From positions 1 through 64,000 of the forward strand of contig DASPRM010000157.1 in NCBI GenBank assembly GCA_035624455.1: a stretch of 64,000 bases of DNA, written 5' to 3'. This DNA comes from Terriglobales bacterium. GTDB lineage: Bacteria > Acidobacteriota > Terriglobia > Terriglobales > Acidobacteriaceae. Position 1 is the first letter of the stretch. Every line of letters starts with the position of its first letter. The position numbers and the translations under genes were made by a program. The notes beneath the pieces are model-generated. The model was not told the origin of the DNA. It made no database searches and worked only from the letters and a program-made list of their open reading frames with translations. Positions 1 through 8,326 of the stretch are shown here, piece by piece.

Positions 1-294
1 GTGCGCAGCGGCAAGCTCGACGAGATCACCGCCGCTGAAAGCCGGTACAAAGTAGTACGGGTGAGCTGGGTAGGAACTGCCGATGCGAGAAGCATTCTGG
101 CCGCGCTTCCCAACGTGTCGAACGTTACCGTGCAGGATTCCGAGGCTGTGTTCCGCTTCACCGGGAGCGATGAGCAACTAGCTCAGATTCCGGGCGAACT
201 CACCGCCCGAGGGGTTCGCGTTCTCTCTTTCAGCGAAGTGAAGCAGACAGTCGAAGAGCTCTATCTCAAGCTCTCCACCAACGAGGTGATGTAG
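1..294 (+). CDS. ABC transporter ATP-binding protein, C-terminal end (5' partial)
   Basis: This is the last 97 residues of a protein that begins before the window. No Walker or signature motif is left in the visible part; the sequence has the alpha/beta character of the regulatory tail that follows the nucleotide-binding domain in many ABC-2 type exporters. The stop codon TAG shares one base with the GTG start of the next gene, a multi-pass membrane protein, which is the usual ATPase-permease order. The ABC assignment therefore rests on the neighbour and the C-terminal style, not on catalytic motifs. The GTG at position 1 is most likely internal. Confidence 0.6.
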   Translation: MRSGKLDEITAAESRYKVVRVSWVGTADARSILAALPNVSNVTVQDSEAVFRFTGSDEQLAQIPGELTARGVRVLSFSEVKQTVEELYLKLSTNEVM

Positions 295-1802
295 TGAACC
301 TGCTGCGGCGAAATCCGGAACTGCTGCGCCATGTCCGCTCCGAGTTGCGTGCCCCGCGCATGGCGCTGGCGGCCGGCTTGTCTTACGTACTGTGCTTCCT
401 GATTTCCATCTTGCACTCGCAGATGACCACGGCCGGACCCTACTCCGGGCGGACGCCTGAAAGCAACTCCGTCTTCTTTTGGATCTTGATCCCGCAAGCC
501 TTGGTGCTGAGCCTCTGGTGCCTCTCCTCCACCACGCAGTCGATCGCCGGCGAGCGTCTTCTGAAGACCTACGATTTCCTGCGCACCACTCGCTTAACGG
601 CTGGCGAATTGCTTGTTGGGATGGTATTCGGCGTGCCCATCATGGCGTACTTCGCCGTCGGATGCACGGTTCCGTTCGCCATTGCCGCCGGCTTGGGATC
701 GCAAGTGCCCCTTTCCGCCATGCTGGTGACCTACTTCCTGCTTTTTGTGTTCGTAGTGTTCTTGTCGCTGGTGGGATTGCTGGTCTCCATGCTGGTTCAA
801 AAACCACGCGCCGGAGGAGCCCTGCTCATAGTCTGGTTCTGGCTTATGCCCTTCACTCTGATCGGCATGACCGGCCGCTTCGGTTTCCCTTACCCGGGAG
901 TTGCTGCTCTTACCATCGTTCCCGGACTTCTTCCCTTGTATCATGCGTACACTTCTGTTCCCTCTACCGCGCCTTTCTTTGGCGTGCACGTGCCACTGCT
1001 CTCTCTTTCCCTGCTGCTCTATGTTTCTCTTGGAGCCTGGATCGTAGTGGCGCTGCTGCGCAATTTGAAGCGCGAGCGGGAAGAAATTCAGTTGCTCTCG
1101 CGCTGGCAAGCCATCGGACTGGCTGCTTATCTGAACCTGCTGATGCTCGGCTTTTTGGATCCCGCAGCTCTGCTCGGTACTCGCTCCCCATATTCGTTCG
1201 GCGTGGAGCCGGCGACGATTGTCCATTTGGCTTTCAATAATCTGATTTTCTATGCGGTTGGCCTTGCGACCCTGACGCCACCGGAACGCCTCAAGATATG
1301 GTTTCGCGATTACCACGCCGGACGGCAATCTTACTTGTCAGAAAACGGCCCGCCTTGGCCATGGATGGCACTGGCGGCGGCCCTGGCGTTCGTGGCGCTC
1401 TGGCTGGAAGCGGCCTCGGCGCGGTCTGCCGTACCCTTTGACAACTGGTCACTTGGACATTCGGGACTCTCGCTGATGGTCTTTTTGGTTTACGCCACTC
1501 GCGACGTGCTCTTCCTCCAATGGTGCACTCTGACGAAGATGAAGAATCCGATCGTCAAAGGGATCCTGCTGGTCTGGCTCTACTATTTTGCTGCGGGAGT
1601 CATCACCACCCCTCTGGCACAGGCATCTCGGTCAATGGCTTCGTCAGGTTTCTGCCTGCTAACTCCGGCCGGAGCACTGGTTCACGGACAGATTGAAACT
1701 GCACTGATCGGCGCCGGCTTGCAGATCGGCGTCATCATCTATTTGCTCTTTCTGATTCGCGATCGCCTGACGCGAGCACCGGCACAACTGGCGACTGCCT
1801 AG
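294..1802 (+). CDS. ABC-2 type transporter permease, multi-pass membrane protein
   Basis: A 502-residue integral membrane protein with about ten or more hydrophobic segments, for example around residues 25-42, 60-75, 108-135, 145-165, 175-215 and several in the C-terminal half. It starts with GTG overlapping the stop of the preceding ATPase gene by one base, so the two are probably translationally coupled. It should be the membrane half of an exporter, with an ATPase that energises transport. No residue points to a substrate. The length is greater than a minimal ABC-2 permease (about 250 residues), which fits either a fused double permease or an acidobacterial family with extra helices. Confidence 0.7.
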   Translation: MNLLRRNPELLRHVRSELRAPRMALAAGLSYVLCFLISILHSQMTTAGPYSGRTPESNSVFFWILIPQALVLSLWCLSSTTQSIAGERLLKTYDFLRTTRLTAGELLVGMVFGVPIMAYFAVGCTVPFAIAAGLGSQVPLSAMLVTYFLLFVFVVFLSLVGLLVSMLVQKPRAGGALLIVWFWLMPFTLIGMTGRFGFPYPGVAALTIVPGLLPLYHAYTSVPSTAPFFGVHVPLLSLSLLLYVSLGAWIVVALLRNLKREREEIQLLSRWQAIGLAAYLNLLMLGFLDPAALLGTRSPYSFGVEPATIVHLAFNNLIFYAVGLATLTPPERLKIWFRDYHAGRQSYLSENGPPWPWMALAAALAFVALWLEAASARSAVPFDNWSLGHSGLSLMVFLVYATRDVLFLQWCTLTKMKNPIVKGILLVWLYYFAAGVITTPLAQASRSMASSGFCLLTPAGALVHGQIETALIGAGLQIGVIIYLLFLIRDRLTRAPAQLATA

Positions 1803-1868
1803 CATTAGGGGGCGCTGCCATTTGGTCACCTAAATTCGCGTAGGAAACGGACGTTCCCGTTCGTCCAG

Positions 1869-1885
1869 GCCGAGCCCAGCTCGAC
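1869..1885. repeat. Short palindromic intergenic repeat (GCCGAGC..GCTCGGC type), copy 1
   Basis: In the 234-bp gap after the permease gene, GCCGAGCCCAGCTCGAC is an imperfect inverted repeat. A near-identical sequence with a perfect 7-bp stem occurs at 45051-45067, also between genes, and both are preceded by a GTCC-containing flank. This suggests a dispersed repeat family rather than a gene-specific site. Confidence 0.45.
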
Positions 1886-1909
1886 GCTTATCCCAGGTTC
1901 CCCGAACCG

Positions 1910-1961
1910 GTCATGCTGGGCGACGGCCGAGTATGAAGACGAGGACCGAGTCGAAGGACCT
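1910..1961. repeat. Dispersed GTCATnCTGAGC...GAGTCGAAGGACCT-type intergenic repeat, copy 1
   Basis: The stretch starts with GTCATGCTGGGCGACGG and ends with CCGAGTCGAAGGACCT. The same ends recur at 14532-14570 and 30879-30929 with different centres that can form hairpins. All copies lie between genes. The rest of the gap 1803-2036 shows no coding potential that I can support. Confidence 0.5.
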
Positions 1962-2036
1962 TATGTTTCTGTAGTGATCCGAAGCTGCATGCTCCAACTT
2001 CGCGCGCTGCTTCTCGGCAGTACCCTTAGAGAACAG

Positions 2037-3428
2037 CTACATCATTAGCCTGCTCAATCCCGCTGCCGGCAGATCGGCCACGAGAAACTTGCAGTACTGT
2101 CCTGCCGCTTTACATATCGCCTCTGCCGCCCTGTATCCGCTGCGCACCGCTCCCTCCATTGTGGCAGGCCAACCTGTGGCCGTCCAATCTCCAGCGAGAA
2201 ACACGCGAGGCCATTCCGACTGCGGCCCCGGGCGATATTCATCCAGCCCTGGCCGCGGCGAATACGTCGCGTGCACCTCCTTGATCACAGTCGCTTTCTC
2301 CAGCCTGGCGTCAGCTGCCTTGGGAAAGAATTCCGCCAGCTCCCGCATCGCCATATCGATGATCTCCTGCCGCCCCATCTCCACCTGCTTCTTCGAAGAG
2401 CTGATCACCAGCTCCACATAGCTTCCGGAATCACCTCGCCCCAGCAGCTTCGATTTATGGAACATCCACTGGATATTCCGATCCAAAAGCACGGCATGTT
2501 CCAGATTTGTGATCTGCCGGTCGAACCATAAGTGGATTCCCGTGATCGGCGAACTCTCAAAATGACTTAACATCGCCCGCAGCGCCTCGGATTGCCGCTC
2601 CTCTGGAAGCAACTGCGGCAGGACGTTGAACGGCGCTGCTAAGACAACATAGTCTGTCGCGACCTCCTGCCCACCGCAGCTGACTCCAACCTGATCCGCT
2701 TGTGCCCGAAAACGCTCCACCCCGCAGCGCAGGTTCACATCGCCGCCTCGGTCCCGGATGAACTCACCAGCGGCGCCATAGAGATCGCTCAGCGGAATCG
2801 CAGGAATTCCCATGCGCCCGCCCGCCCGCGACTTCAAGAATGACTCTCGGAACACATGGGCCGCGTACTTCGGGGAACAGCGGTCGAGGTCTTCGTTGAG
2901 TGCGCTGACCAGCACCACTTTCCAAAAACGTTCAATTGCCCGCTCAGTCTGCCTCTGCTGGTGCAACCAATCGAGAAATGATTGGCGGCCGTCATCCTGC
3001 ACCTCGTGCCTCAAAGCGAGCATGGCCCGGGCGATGCCCAGTTTGTCGCGCAGCGAAAGCGCTGACGCAGACAAAAAAGACGGCGCCGTATGCAGCGGCT
3101 CGGGCAAAAGCGATGGCTTGATCACCGATTGCCGTCCGCCGGGCTCAACAAAAATCAACTGCTCGAACCAACGAATCTTATTTTCAGTCGCGGTGCGCCG
3201 GTAAAAATCGATGAGATTCGTGCAGCAGCCAAGCAACACGTGTTGGCAGTTATCCACGACTTCGCCCGTCGCCGGATGCTGATACGACGATGCCCTGCCT
3301 CCGAGATAAGGCTTGCGCTCGAACAGACGCACGGCGAATCCCACTTCGACCAGCGCACAACCCGCTGCCAGCCCTGCCAGACCTCCGCCGACAATGGCCA
3401 CTGTCTTCTTGGTTGGGGATGGGGTCAT
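2037..3428 (-). CDS. hpnE: HpnE, hydroxysqualene dehydroxylase (squalene-associated FAD-dependent desaturase)
   Basis: A 463-residue flavoprotein of the amine oxidase/phytoene desaturase superfamily. The N-terminus has the FAD-binding dinucleotide fold with GGGLAG at residues 14-19 and the acidic end of strand beta2 (FERK). The C-terminus has the typical flavin-contacting segment LAGDWTATGWPATMEGAVRS. In the HpnCDE route this enzyme reduces hydroxysqualene to squalene. It is the last gene of the minus-strand hopanoid operon, starting 4 bp inside hpnD. That position beside hpnD and hpnC separates it from carotenoid desaturases. Confidence 0.93.
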   Translation of the reverse strand: MTPSPTKKTVAIVGGGLAGLAAGCALVEVGFAVRLFERKPYLGGRASSYQHPATGEVVDNCQHVLLGCCTNLIDFYRRTATENKIRWFEQLIFVEPGGRQSVIKPSLLPEPLHTAPSFLSASALSLRDKLGIARAMLALRHEVQDDGRQSFLDWLHQQRQTERAIERFWKVVLVSALNEDLDRCSPKYAAHVFRESFLKSRAGGRMGIPAIPLSDLYGAAGEFIRDRGGDVNLRCGVERFRAQADQVGVSCGGQEVATDYVVLAAPFNVLPQLLPEERQSEALRAMLSHFESSPITGIHLWFDRQITNLEHAVLLDRNIQWMFHKSKLLGRGDSGSYVELVISSSKKQVEMGRQEIIDMAMRELAEFFPKAADARLEKATVIKEVHATYSPRPGLDEYRPGPQSEWPRVFLAGDWTATGWPATMEGAVRSGYRAAEAICKAAGQYCKFLVADLPAAGLSRLMM

Positions 3429-4330
3429 TCTTTGAGGCGGCGGATACAGCCTTGGCCGAGGATCTTGAGCTTCTCACGCGTAGTCAGGCGGATCTTCTTC
3501 CCGAACACCTGGTAATCGTTTTTTGCAATCTTCTCTAGCAACTGCCGATAAATTTCCAGCAGTACCCACATCGCGGGACGGCTCTCAGCGTCCAGCATGG
3601 TGATGAGTTCGTCACCAGACTTGTAATACTCGCGCGCTCGATCGGCCTCGAACTTGAGCAGCGGCCGCAGATATGAAGGATCCGTCTCCTGCCGCAGATG
3701 CTCGGGCTTGAGTCCGTACTGCATCAGATCGTCCCCGGGCAGATAAACGCGCCCCATCGCCGCATCCTCCTTCACGTCGCGGATGATGTTCGTCAGCTGA
3801 AAGGCGATGCCCGTGCGCTCCGCCAGCAATTCGGCCCGCGCATCGCGATATCCGAAAATTCGGATGCAGACCAGCCCCACCACGGAAGCGACGTGATAGC
3901 AGTATTGATAAAGTTGGTCGAAGGTTCGGTACAGTACGATTGGCCCAACTTTCCTTCCTGCCGCGACCTCGGCAACATCCATGCGCGTACCGTGAATCAG
4001 CTTTTCCAGCAATTCCGCAGGAATCTTGTATCGCTGCTTGGTGTCGGCCAAGGCCATCAGAATAGGTTCGTCCGTCGCTTCACCGGACGCGACCTCCTGG
4101 AAAGCTCTAAGCCACGCATCTAGTCGTGCTCGCTTCTGCTCGGCCGGAAGACTCAGGTCATCGGAAAGATCGTCGGCATGGCGCATAAACGCGTACACAG
4201 CACACAGAGCATCCCGCTTTCGGCGCGGTAGCACCAGAAAGGCATAGTAGAAGTTCTTGGCTTGCGAGCGCGTGATACTGCGGCACACTCCAAAAGCTGC
4301 CGCGAGTTGGGAAGGAGAAATCTTCACCAC
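3425..4330 (-). CDS. hpnD: HpnD, presqualene diphosphate synthase
   Basis: A 301-residue trans-isoprenyl diphosphate synthase (squalene/phytoene synthase fold). The two magnesium-binding aspartate-rich motifs are visible as DDLSD at residues 53-57 and DVKED at 185-189, the second inside the helix beginning NIIRD. In the three-enzyme route HpnD joins two farnesyl diphosphates into presqualene diphosphate. It overlaps hpnE by 4 bp and follows hpnC by 29 bp. A phytoene synthase could look similar, but the paired hpnC and the hpnE neighbour decide the call. Confidence 0.93.
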   Translation of the reverse strand: MVKISPSQLAAAFGVCRSITRSQAKNFYYAFLVLPRRKRDALCAVYAFMRHADDLSDDLSLPAEQKRARLDAWLRAFQEVASGEATDEPILMALADTKQRYKIPAELLEKLIHGTRMDVAEVAAGRKVGPIVLYRTFDQLYQYCYHVASVVGLVCIRIFGYRDARAELLAERTGIAFQLTNIIRDVKEDAAMGRVYLPGDDLMQYGLKPEHLRQETDPSYLRPLLKFEADRAREYYKSGDELITMLDAESRPAMWVLLEIYRQLLEKIAKNDYQVFGKKIRLTTREKLKILGQGCIRRLKE

Positions 4331-4359
4331 CGGAACTTGCTTGCTCTCTGCGACTGTGG

Positions 4360-5301
4360 TCAGAACAGCCTCCGCGCAGCCGCCCTGGCAATCAACAATG
4401 CTTTTTGAACCTTGCTCAGCGCCGGACGGCTTTTGAGCACATCAAAGCCCTGGCGCTCAATCGCGTTGAGGATCTCCTGTCCGCCGCGAGTGAAAAGTTC
4501 GATATCAATTGCAATCTCTCTCTCTAGCGTAGAAGCCAGCGGCAGTCCTCGCCCAAACCATTCCCGCGCGCGTTCAACCTCAAACCTCATCATCGCCAGA
4601 AATTCCGGCGTAGGCCGTCGTTCCGCAATCTGACTCTCGGCTACCCCGAAACGCCGCATATCCGCTAGCGGAAGATAAATGCGGCCCTTCCCGTAATCCA
4701 CAGCCACATCCTGCCAGAAATTCGCCAACTGCAGCGCCGTACATGTGTAATCAGAGAGCTGCTGGCGCATTGCGTCGGAATATCCGCAGACATAGAGCAC
4801 CAGCCGTCCCACAGGATTCGCCGAATTTTTGCAGTAACCGAGCAGCTCTTCGAAAGTGTCATATCGTGTAACGATCTGATCCTGCCGAAAGGCTGTCAGC
4901 AAATCTGCGAACGGCTGCTTAGGGATGTCACATTCGCGTATCGTCTCCGTTAATGCCACGAAGACAGGATGTCGAGCTTCTCCGCGATAGCATGCCTCAA
5001 GCTCCCGCCCCCACTGATTCAAGAGGCCTAGAGACACCTCCGGATTCCCCACTTCGTCGCCCAAATCGTCAGAAATCCGGCAATAGGCATACACGTTATA
5101 GAAATTCTGGTGCAGCCGCTTGGGTAGAAACCAGGTAACAACCGAGAAGTTCTCGTAGTGGCTGGTAGCCAGGCGTCGGCAATACGCTCGCGCTTGCTCC
5201 AGTGTTGGAATCCGCTCTGGAATGGCATATTCCGGCGGCAATGCTTCCCATCCGGCCAAAGGTTTCGCCGAGGTGCCTTCGCTGATCGGCATGTACTCCA
5301 T
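4360..5301 (-). CDS. hpnC: HpnC, hydroxysqualene synthase
   Basis: A 313-residue paralogue of HpnD with the same fold. The first aspartate motif is DDLGD at residues 78-82 in the context YCRISDDLGDE; the second is in LANFWQDVAVDYGKGR. HpnC converts presqualene diphosphate to hydroxysqualene, which HpnE then reduces. The ATG chosen gives a roughly 30-residue leader before the conserved helix, normal for this family. About 100 bp separate it from the upstream dehydrogenase gene, so it may have an internal promoter or only a longer spacer in the hopanoid operon. Confidence 0.92.
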   Translation of the reverse strand: MEYMPISEGTSAKPLAGWEALPPEYAIPERIPTLEQARAYCRRLATSHYENFSVVTWFLPKRLHQNFYNVYAYCRISDDLGDEVGNPEVSLGLLNQWGRELEACYRGEARHPVFVALTETIRECDIPKQPFADLLTAFRQDQIVTRYDTFEELLGYCKNSANPVGRLVLYVCGYSDAMRQQLSDYTCTALQLANFWQDVAVDYGKGRIYLPLADMRRFGVAESQIAERRPTPEFLAMMRFEVERAREWFGRGLPLASTLEREIAIDIELFTRGGQEILNAIERQGFDVLKSRPALSKVQKALLIARAAARRLF

Positions 5302-5404
5302 TCCGCGGGCGTCTTTCTGATTCTACCTGCAAAACACACCGAGGCTCACCCCGAGAATCTGACGTGATGATCCTTTGTGTTCGTCCCGGCTGGTGTCCTG
5401 AAGG

Positions 5405-6454
5405 TCAGTGGCCCGGGATAATAGCGGTCTTGATGTCACCATTGCGATTCAGCATGTGCCGCAGTACATGCTGCAGGCGGGACAATGGTGCTTCTCCAGT
5501 AATGTAGTCCGTACCCCGAATCTTTTTTTCCGCAATCAGCGCAAAGGCCTTGCGCACGCTCTCGGGCGTGTGATGGAAAGTGGCTTTCAGTGTCACTTCC
5601 GAGTAATGCAACCGATTTGTATCCAGGTTAACTTTGGTGCCACTGGCGCAGCCGCCAAAGAAGTTCACCGTTCCACCCTTACGAACCATGTCGATGGCCC
5701 ACTCCCAGGCCTGCGGACGGCCCACAGCCTCAATTACCACATCGGCGCCACGGCGGTCCGGTGTGAGTGCGCGCACCGCGGCCACTGGATCTGCCGTCTG
5801 CGTTATTTGCACGGTTTCATCGGCACCTAGCCGCTTGGAAAACGAAACCTGGGAATCGCGCTTGACCACCGAAATCACGTTGCAGCCCGTCAGCTTGGCC
5901 GCTTGCACGAACATCAGGCCAACCGGGCCACCCCCGATTACTGCCACCGTGTCACCAATTTCGACTTGAGTCTCGTGCAGACCGCGTAACACGCAAGCCA
6001 GCGGCTCAACCATTGCCGCCTCTTCATAAGTCACATACCCGGGGATCGCCAGCATGTTGGTCTCAACAATCCGGCGCGGAATCTTGATGTATTCGGCGTA
6101 GGCGCCATTGTTGAAGAGCAGGTCTTCGCAGAGGTTCTCCTGATGCTTGGAGCAATAAAAACACATCCCGCAGGGAGCGGAGTTCAAGGCGACAACCCGC
6201 ATCCCTTTCTTGAGTCCTCGAACATTGCCTCCGACTTCTTCCACCGTGCCCGCCAGTTCATGCCCAAACAAAGCGGGCGGCACTATCATGCGTGCGTGAT
6301 AACCCCGCTGGTACACCTTAAGATCGGTGCCGCAGGTCAGCGCGACTTGTACTTTTATGAGGATTTCCCCTTCACCGAGCCGGGGAATAGGAACTTTTTC
6401 AATTTTCACGTCCTCTTTGCCATAGAGGACGGCTGCTGTCATGTGTCCATTCAC
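5405..6454 (-). CDS. Zinc-dependent medium-chain alcohol dehydrogenase (MDR), copy 1 in hopanoid operon
   Basis: A 349-residue MDR oxidoreductase. The catalytic zinc cysteine is in the CGTDLK segment and the GHE motif follows. The structural zinc loop has cysteines spaced C-x2-C-x2-C-x7-C (CGMCFYCSKHQENLC). The Rossmann motif is GGGPVGL. Such enzymes oxidise or reduce alcohols or polyols with NAD(P); the closest general groups are sorbitol/threonine dehydrogenases. It lies 6 bp downstream of a second MDR gene and inside the hopanoid operon, so a role in hopanoid side-chain or polyol chemistry is possible but unproven. The substrate cannot be read from the sequence. Confidence 0.85.
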   Translation of the reverse strand: MNGHMTAAVLYGKEDVKIEKVPIPRLGEGEILIKVQVALTCGTDLKVYQRGYHARMIVPPALFGHELAGTVEEVGGNVRGLKKGMRVVALNSAPCGMCFYCSKHQENLCEDLLFNNGAYAEYIKIPRRIVETNMLAIPGYVTYEEAAMVEPLACVLRGLHETQVEIGDTVAVIGGGPVGLMFVQAAKLTGCNVISVVKRDSQVSFSKRLGADETVQITQTADPVAAVRALTPDRRGADVVIEAVGRPQAWEWAIDMVRKGGTVNFFGGCASGTKVNLDTNRLHYSEVTLKATFHHTPESVRKAFALIAEKKIRGTDYITGEAPLSRLQHVLRHMLNRNGDIKTAIIPGH

Positions 6455-6460
6455 TCTTGC

Positions 6461-7588
6461 TTATCCTTCCGAACCGCTGCCCGGTTGGATCACCAGCTTC
6501 AGCGTATCCGGCTGGGGGTGGGCAGCCAGGTTCAACGCTTCTACCGCCTCCACCAAGGGGAAGCGGTGGCTGATGAGCGATTCCAGGTCTACCCTCCTCC
6601 TGAAAACCCAATCCACCGATTCATCCTGAAGATCGATAGAAGCGCTATACGAACCCAGAAGACTCTTCTCGTCCACGCAAATCGAGGCGGGATCAATCAC
6701 CGCCTCTCCACGAACGGTCTGGGCAAATAACAGAATTCGTCCACCAGGACGCGTAGCCTCCATAGCAGTACGAATCAAAGAGGATCCCGGCACGGCTAGG
6801 ATTGCTGCATCGGCTCCGCGTCCTTCTGTCCATTTCCGCACCGAGACCACAGTATCCGCACGCGAAGCCTCTATAACTTCTTGGAGTCCGAACCCTTTCG
6901 CTATTGTAAGCCTCCGGGGGATTAAATCGGAAGTTATTACACGGGCGCCTGCTCGTTGCGCCAGAATCCCGAGAATGATTCCGATCGGACCCTGTCCCAT
7001 CACCACAACACGCTCGCCCGGTTCCAGTCGCAGCGTCTCAATTCCCTTCATGCAGGTGTTCACCGGCTCTATAAAGGATGCCTGCTCAAAAGAAACTCCC
7101 TCGGGAATTAGGACCACGCCTTTCTCCACAATCCAGTCCAGCACCCGCACGTATTCGGCGAATCCACCGCCGCTGGGTTCGAATCCAGCCGTCGCGCCAA
7201 CCTTCTTGTACACCGGACACTGAGCAAACACCTTGTGACGGCAGTAGTAGCATTCGCCGCAAGGAATGTGATGAAACACTGCGACTCGATCGCCAGGCTG
7301 GAACCGAGTAACCCCTTCACCGACCGCCGCCACTACTCCAGTCGTTTCGTGGCCGAAAATCCGCGGCGCACTGTGGGAACCGGTAGCAATCTTCTTCAAA
7401 TCGGTGCCGCAAATGCCACAGGTGTGTACACGTACGAGAAGTTCTCCCCGGCCAATTTTTGGAACCGGCACCTGCTCGATGCGAACATCGTTCACTCCAT
7501 GATAGACGGCCGCCTTCATCGTCGCCGGTATCCTGGCCGCGGCAGTCTGGCGTTGGATTTGTGTCGCAGTCGACATGCCTTTAATCAT
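6461..7588 (-). CDS. Zinc-dependent medium-chain alcohol dehydrogenase (MDR), copy 2 in hopanoid operon
   Basis: A 375-residue MDR enzyme related to copy 1. It has CGICGTDLKK with the catalytic zinc cysteine, GHE, a structural zinc loop starting CGECYYCRHK, and a Rossmann motif GQGPIGI. The first 23 residues look like a non-conserved leader; MKAAVYHG at residue 24 is an alternative start and matches where the family normally begins. It starts 9 bp after hpnG and ends 6 bp before copy 1, so hpnG, this gene and copy 1 are very likely co-transcribed. Two consecutive but clearly different dehydrogenases suggest two steps or two substrates. Confidence 0.85.
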   Translation of the reverse strand: MIKGMSTATQIQRQTAAARIPATMKAAVYHGVNDVRIEQVPVPKIGRGELLVRVHTCGICGTDLKKIATGSHSAPRIFGHETTGVVAAVGEGVTRFQPGDRVAVFHHIPCGECYYCRHKVFAQCPVYKKVGATAGFEPSGGGFAEYVRVLDWIVEKGVVLIPEGVSFEQASFIEPVNTCMKGIETLRLEPGERVVVMGQGPIGIILGILAQRAGARVITSDLIPRRLTIAKGFGLQEVIEASRADTVVSVRKWTEGRGADAAILAVPGSSLIRTAMEATRPGGRILLFAQTVRGEAVIDPASICVDEKSLLGSYSASIDLQDESVDWVFRRRVDLESLISHRFPLVEAVEALNLAAHPQPDTLKLVIQPGSGSEG

Positions 7589-7597
7589 TCGATGTAG

Positions 7598-8326
7598 CTA
7601 TGCATTCACGATGCTCTTACGGCCGGAACTGATATCAGCCATTACACGCACCAGCCCTTTACAGAGTTCCGCAGCCGCACGCCGGGAATTTATTCCCAGG
7701 CGGACTACGGAGGGCCAGTATTGAGGCCGCAAAGCTACACATACCGCAAAACGCGCCATCTCCAATCCACCGTCCCGGTTGATGAAATGATTGAAGGGCG
7801 GCATCAGGAACTCCAATTCGTCAGAAATCGATTTGATGGCGTAAAACGCGATTTCATGCTGCTGAGCAATCCGGGCCACCGCTGCAGCCTCCATGTCGAC
7901 CGCTTCAGCTCCATACCGCGCAGTCAGTTGTTTTTTTGTTTCCCGGCCAACTACCTGTGATGCGCTCACGAGGGCGAGATTGCCGCCATTAACACTCGCA
8001 AAACGATCACCCGTCTCCGCATCGATCACCGTTCCTGGTTCGATCAGGTCGCCAATCTTTCTCTCGGGTGTAAGCGCTCCCGCAAATCCAGCTGAGATGA
8101 TCGCCTGCACATCCTCCGCCGCGATCAGCGCCTCAGTTGCCTTCATGCCCCAACCCCGGCCGATGCCGCACGCCACGTAAACCTCCGAACCGGAAGGCGA
8201 ACGAAAGAGGCGGTAGCCACGGCCTTCATGCGCCAGCGTTTCGCGACGCCACATCTTCAACATAGGAGCAACTTCCTGCTCCATCGCCGAGATTATCCCG
8301 ATCTTCTCAAGCGGCGACATAATCAT
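7598..8326 (-). CDS. hpnG: HpnG, hopanoid-associated phosphorylase/nucleosidase
   Basis: A 242-residue member of the nucleoside phosphorylase (PNP/MTA-SAH nucleosidase) superfamily. It begins IGIISAMEQEV, as MTA/SAH nucleosidases do, and carries the ribose-binding motif AVDMEAAAVA. In hopanoid producers HpnG releases adenine from adenosylhopane to give a ribosylhopane derivative. Its start overlaps the end of hpnA by 20 bp, and the two MDR genes follow directly. The radical SAM enzyme HpnH that makes its substrate is not in the window. A plain MTA nucleosidase is the alternative, but the operon position favours HpnG. Confidence 0.88.
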   Translation of the reverse strand: MIMSPLEKIGIISAMEQEVAPMLKMWRRETLAHEGRGYRLFRSPSGSEVYVACGIGRGWGMKATEALIAAEDVQAIISAGFAGALTPERKIGDLIEPGTVIDAETGDRFASVNGGNLALVSASQVVGRETKKQLTARYGAEAVDMEAAAVARIAQQHEIAFYAIKSISDELEFLMPPFNHFINRDGGLEMARFAVCVALRPQYWPSVVRLGINSRRAAAELCKGLVRVMADISSGRKSIVNA

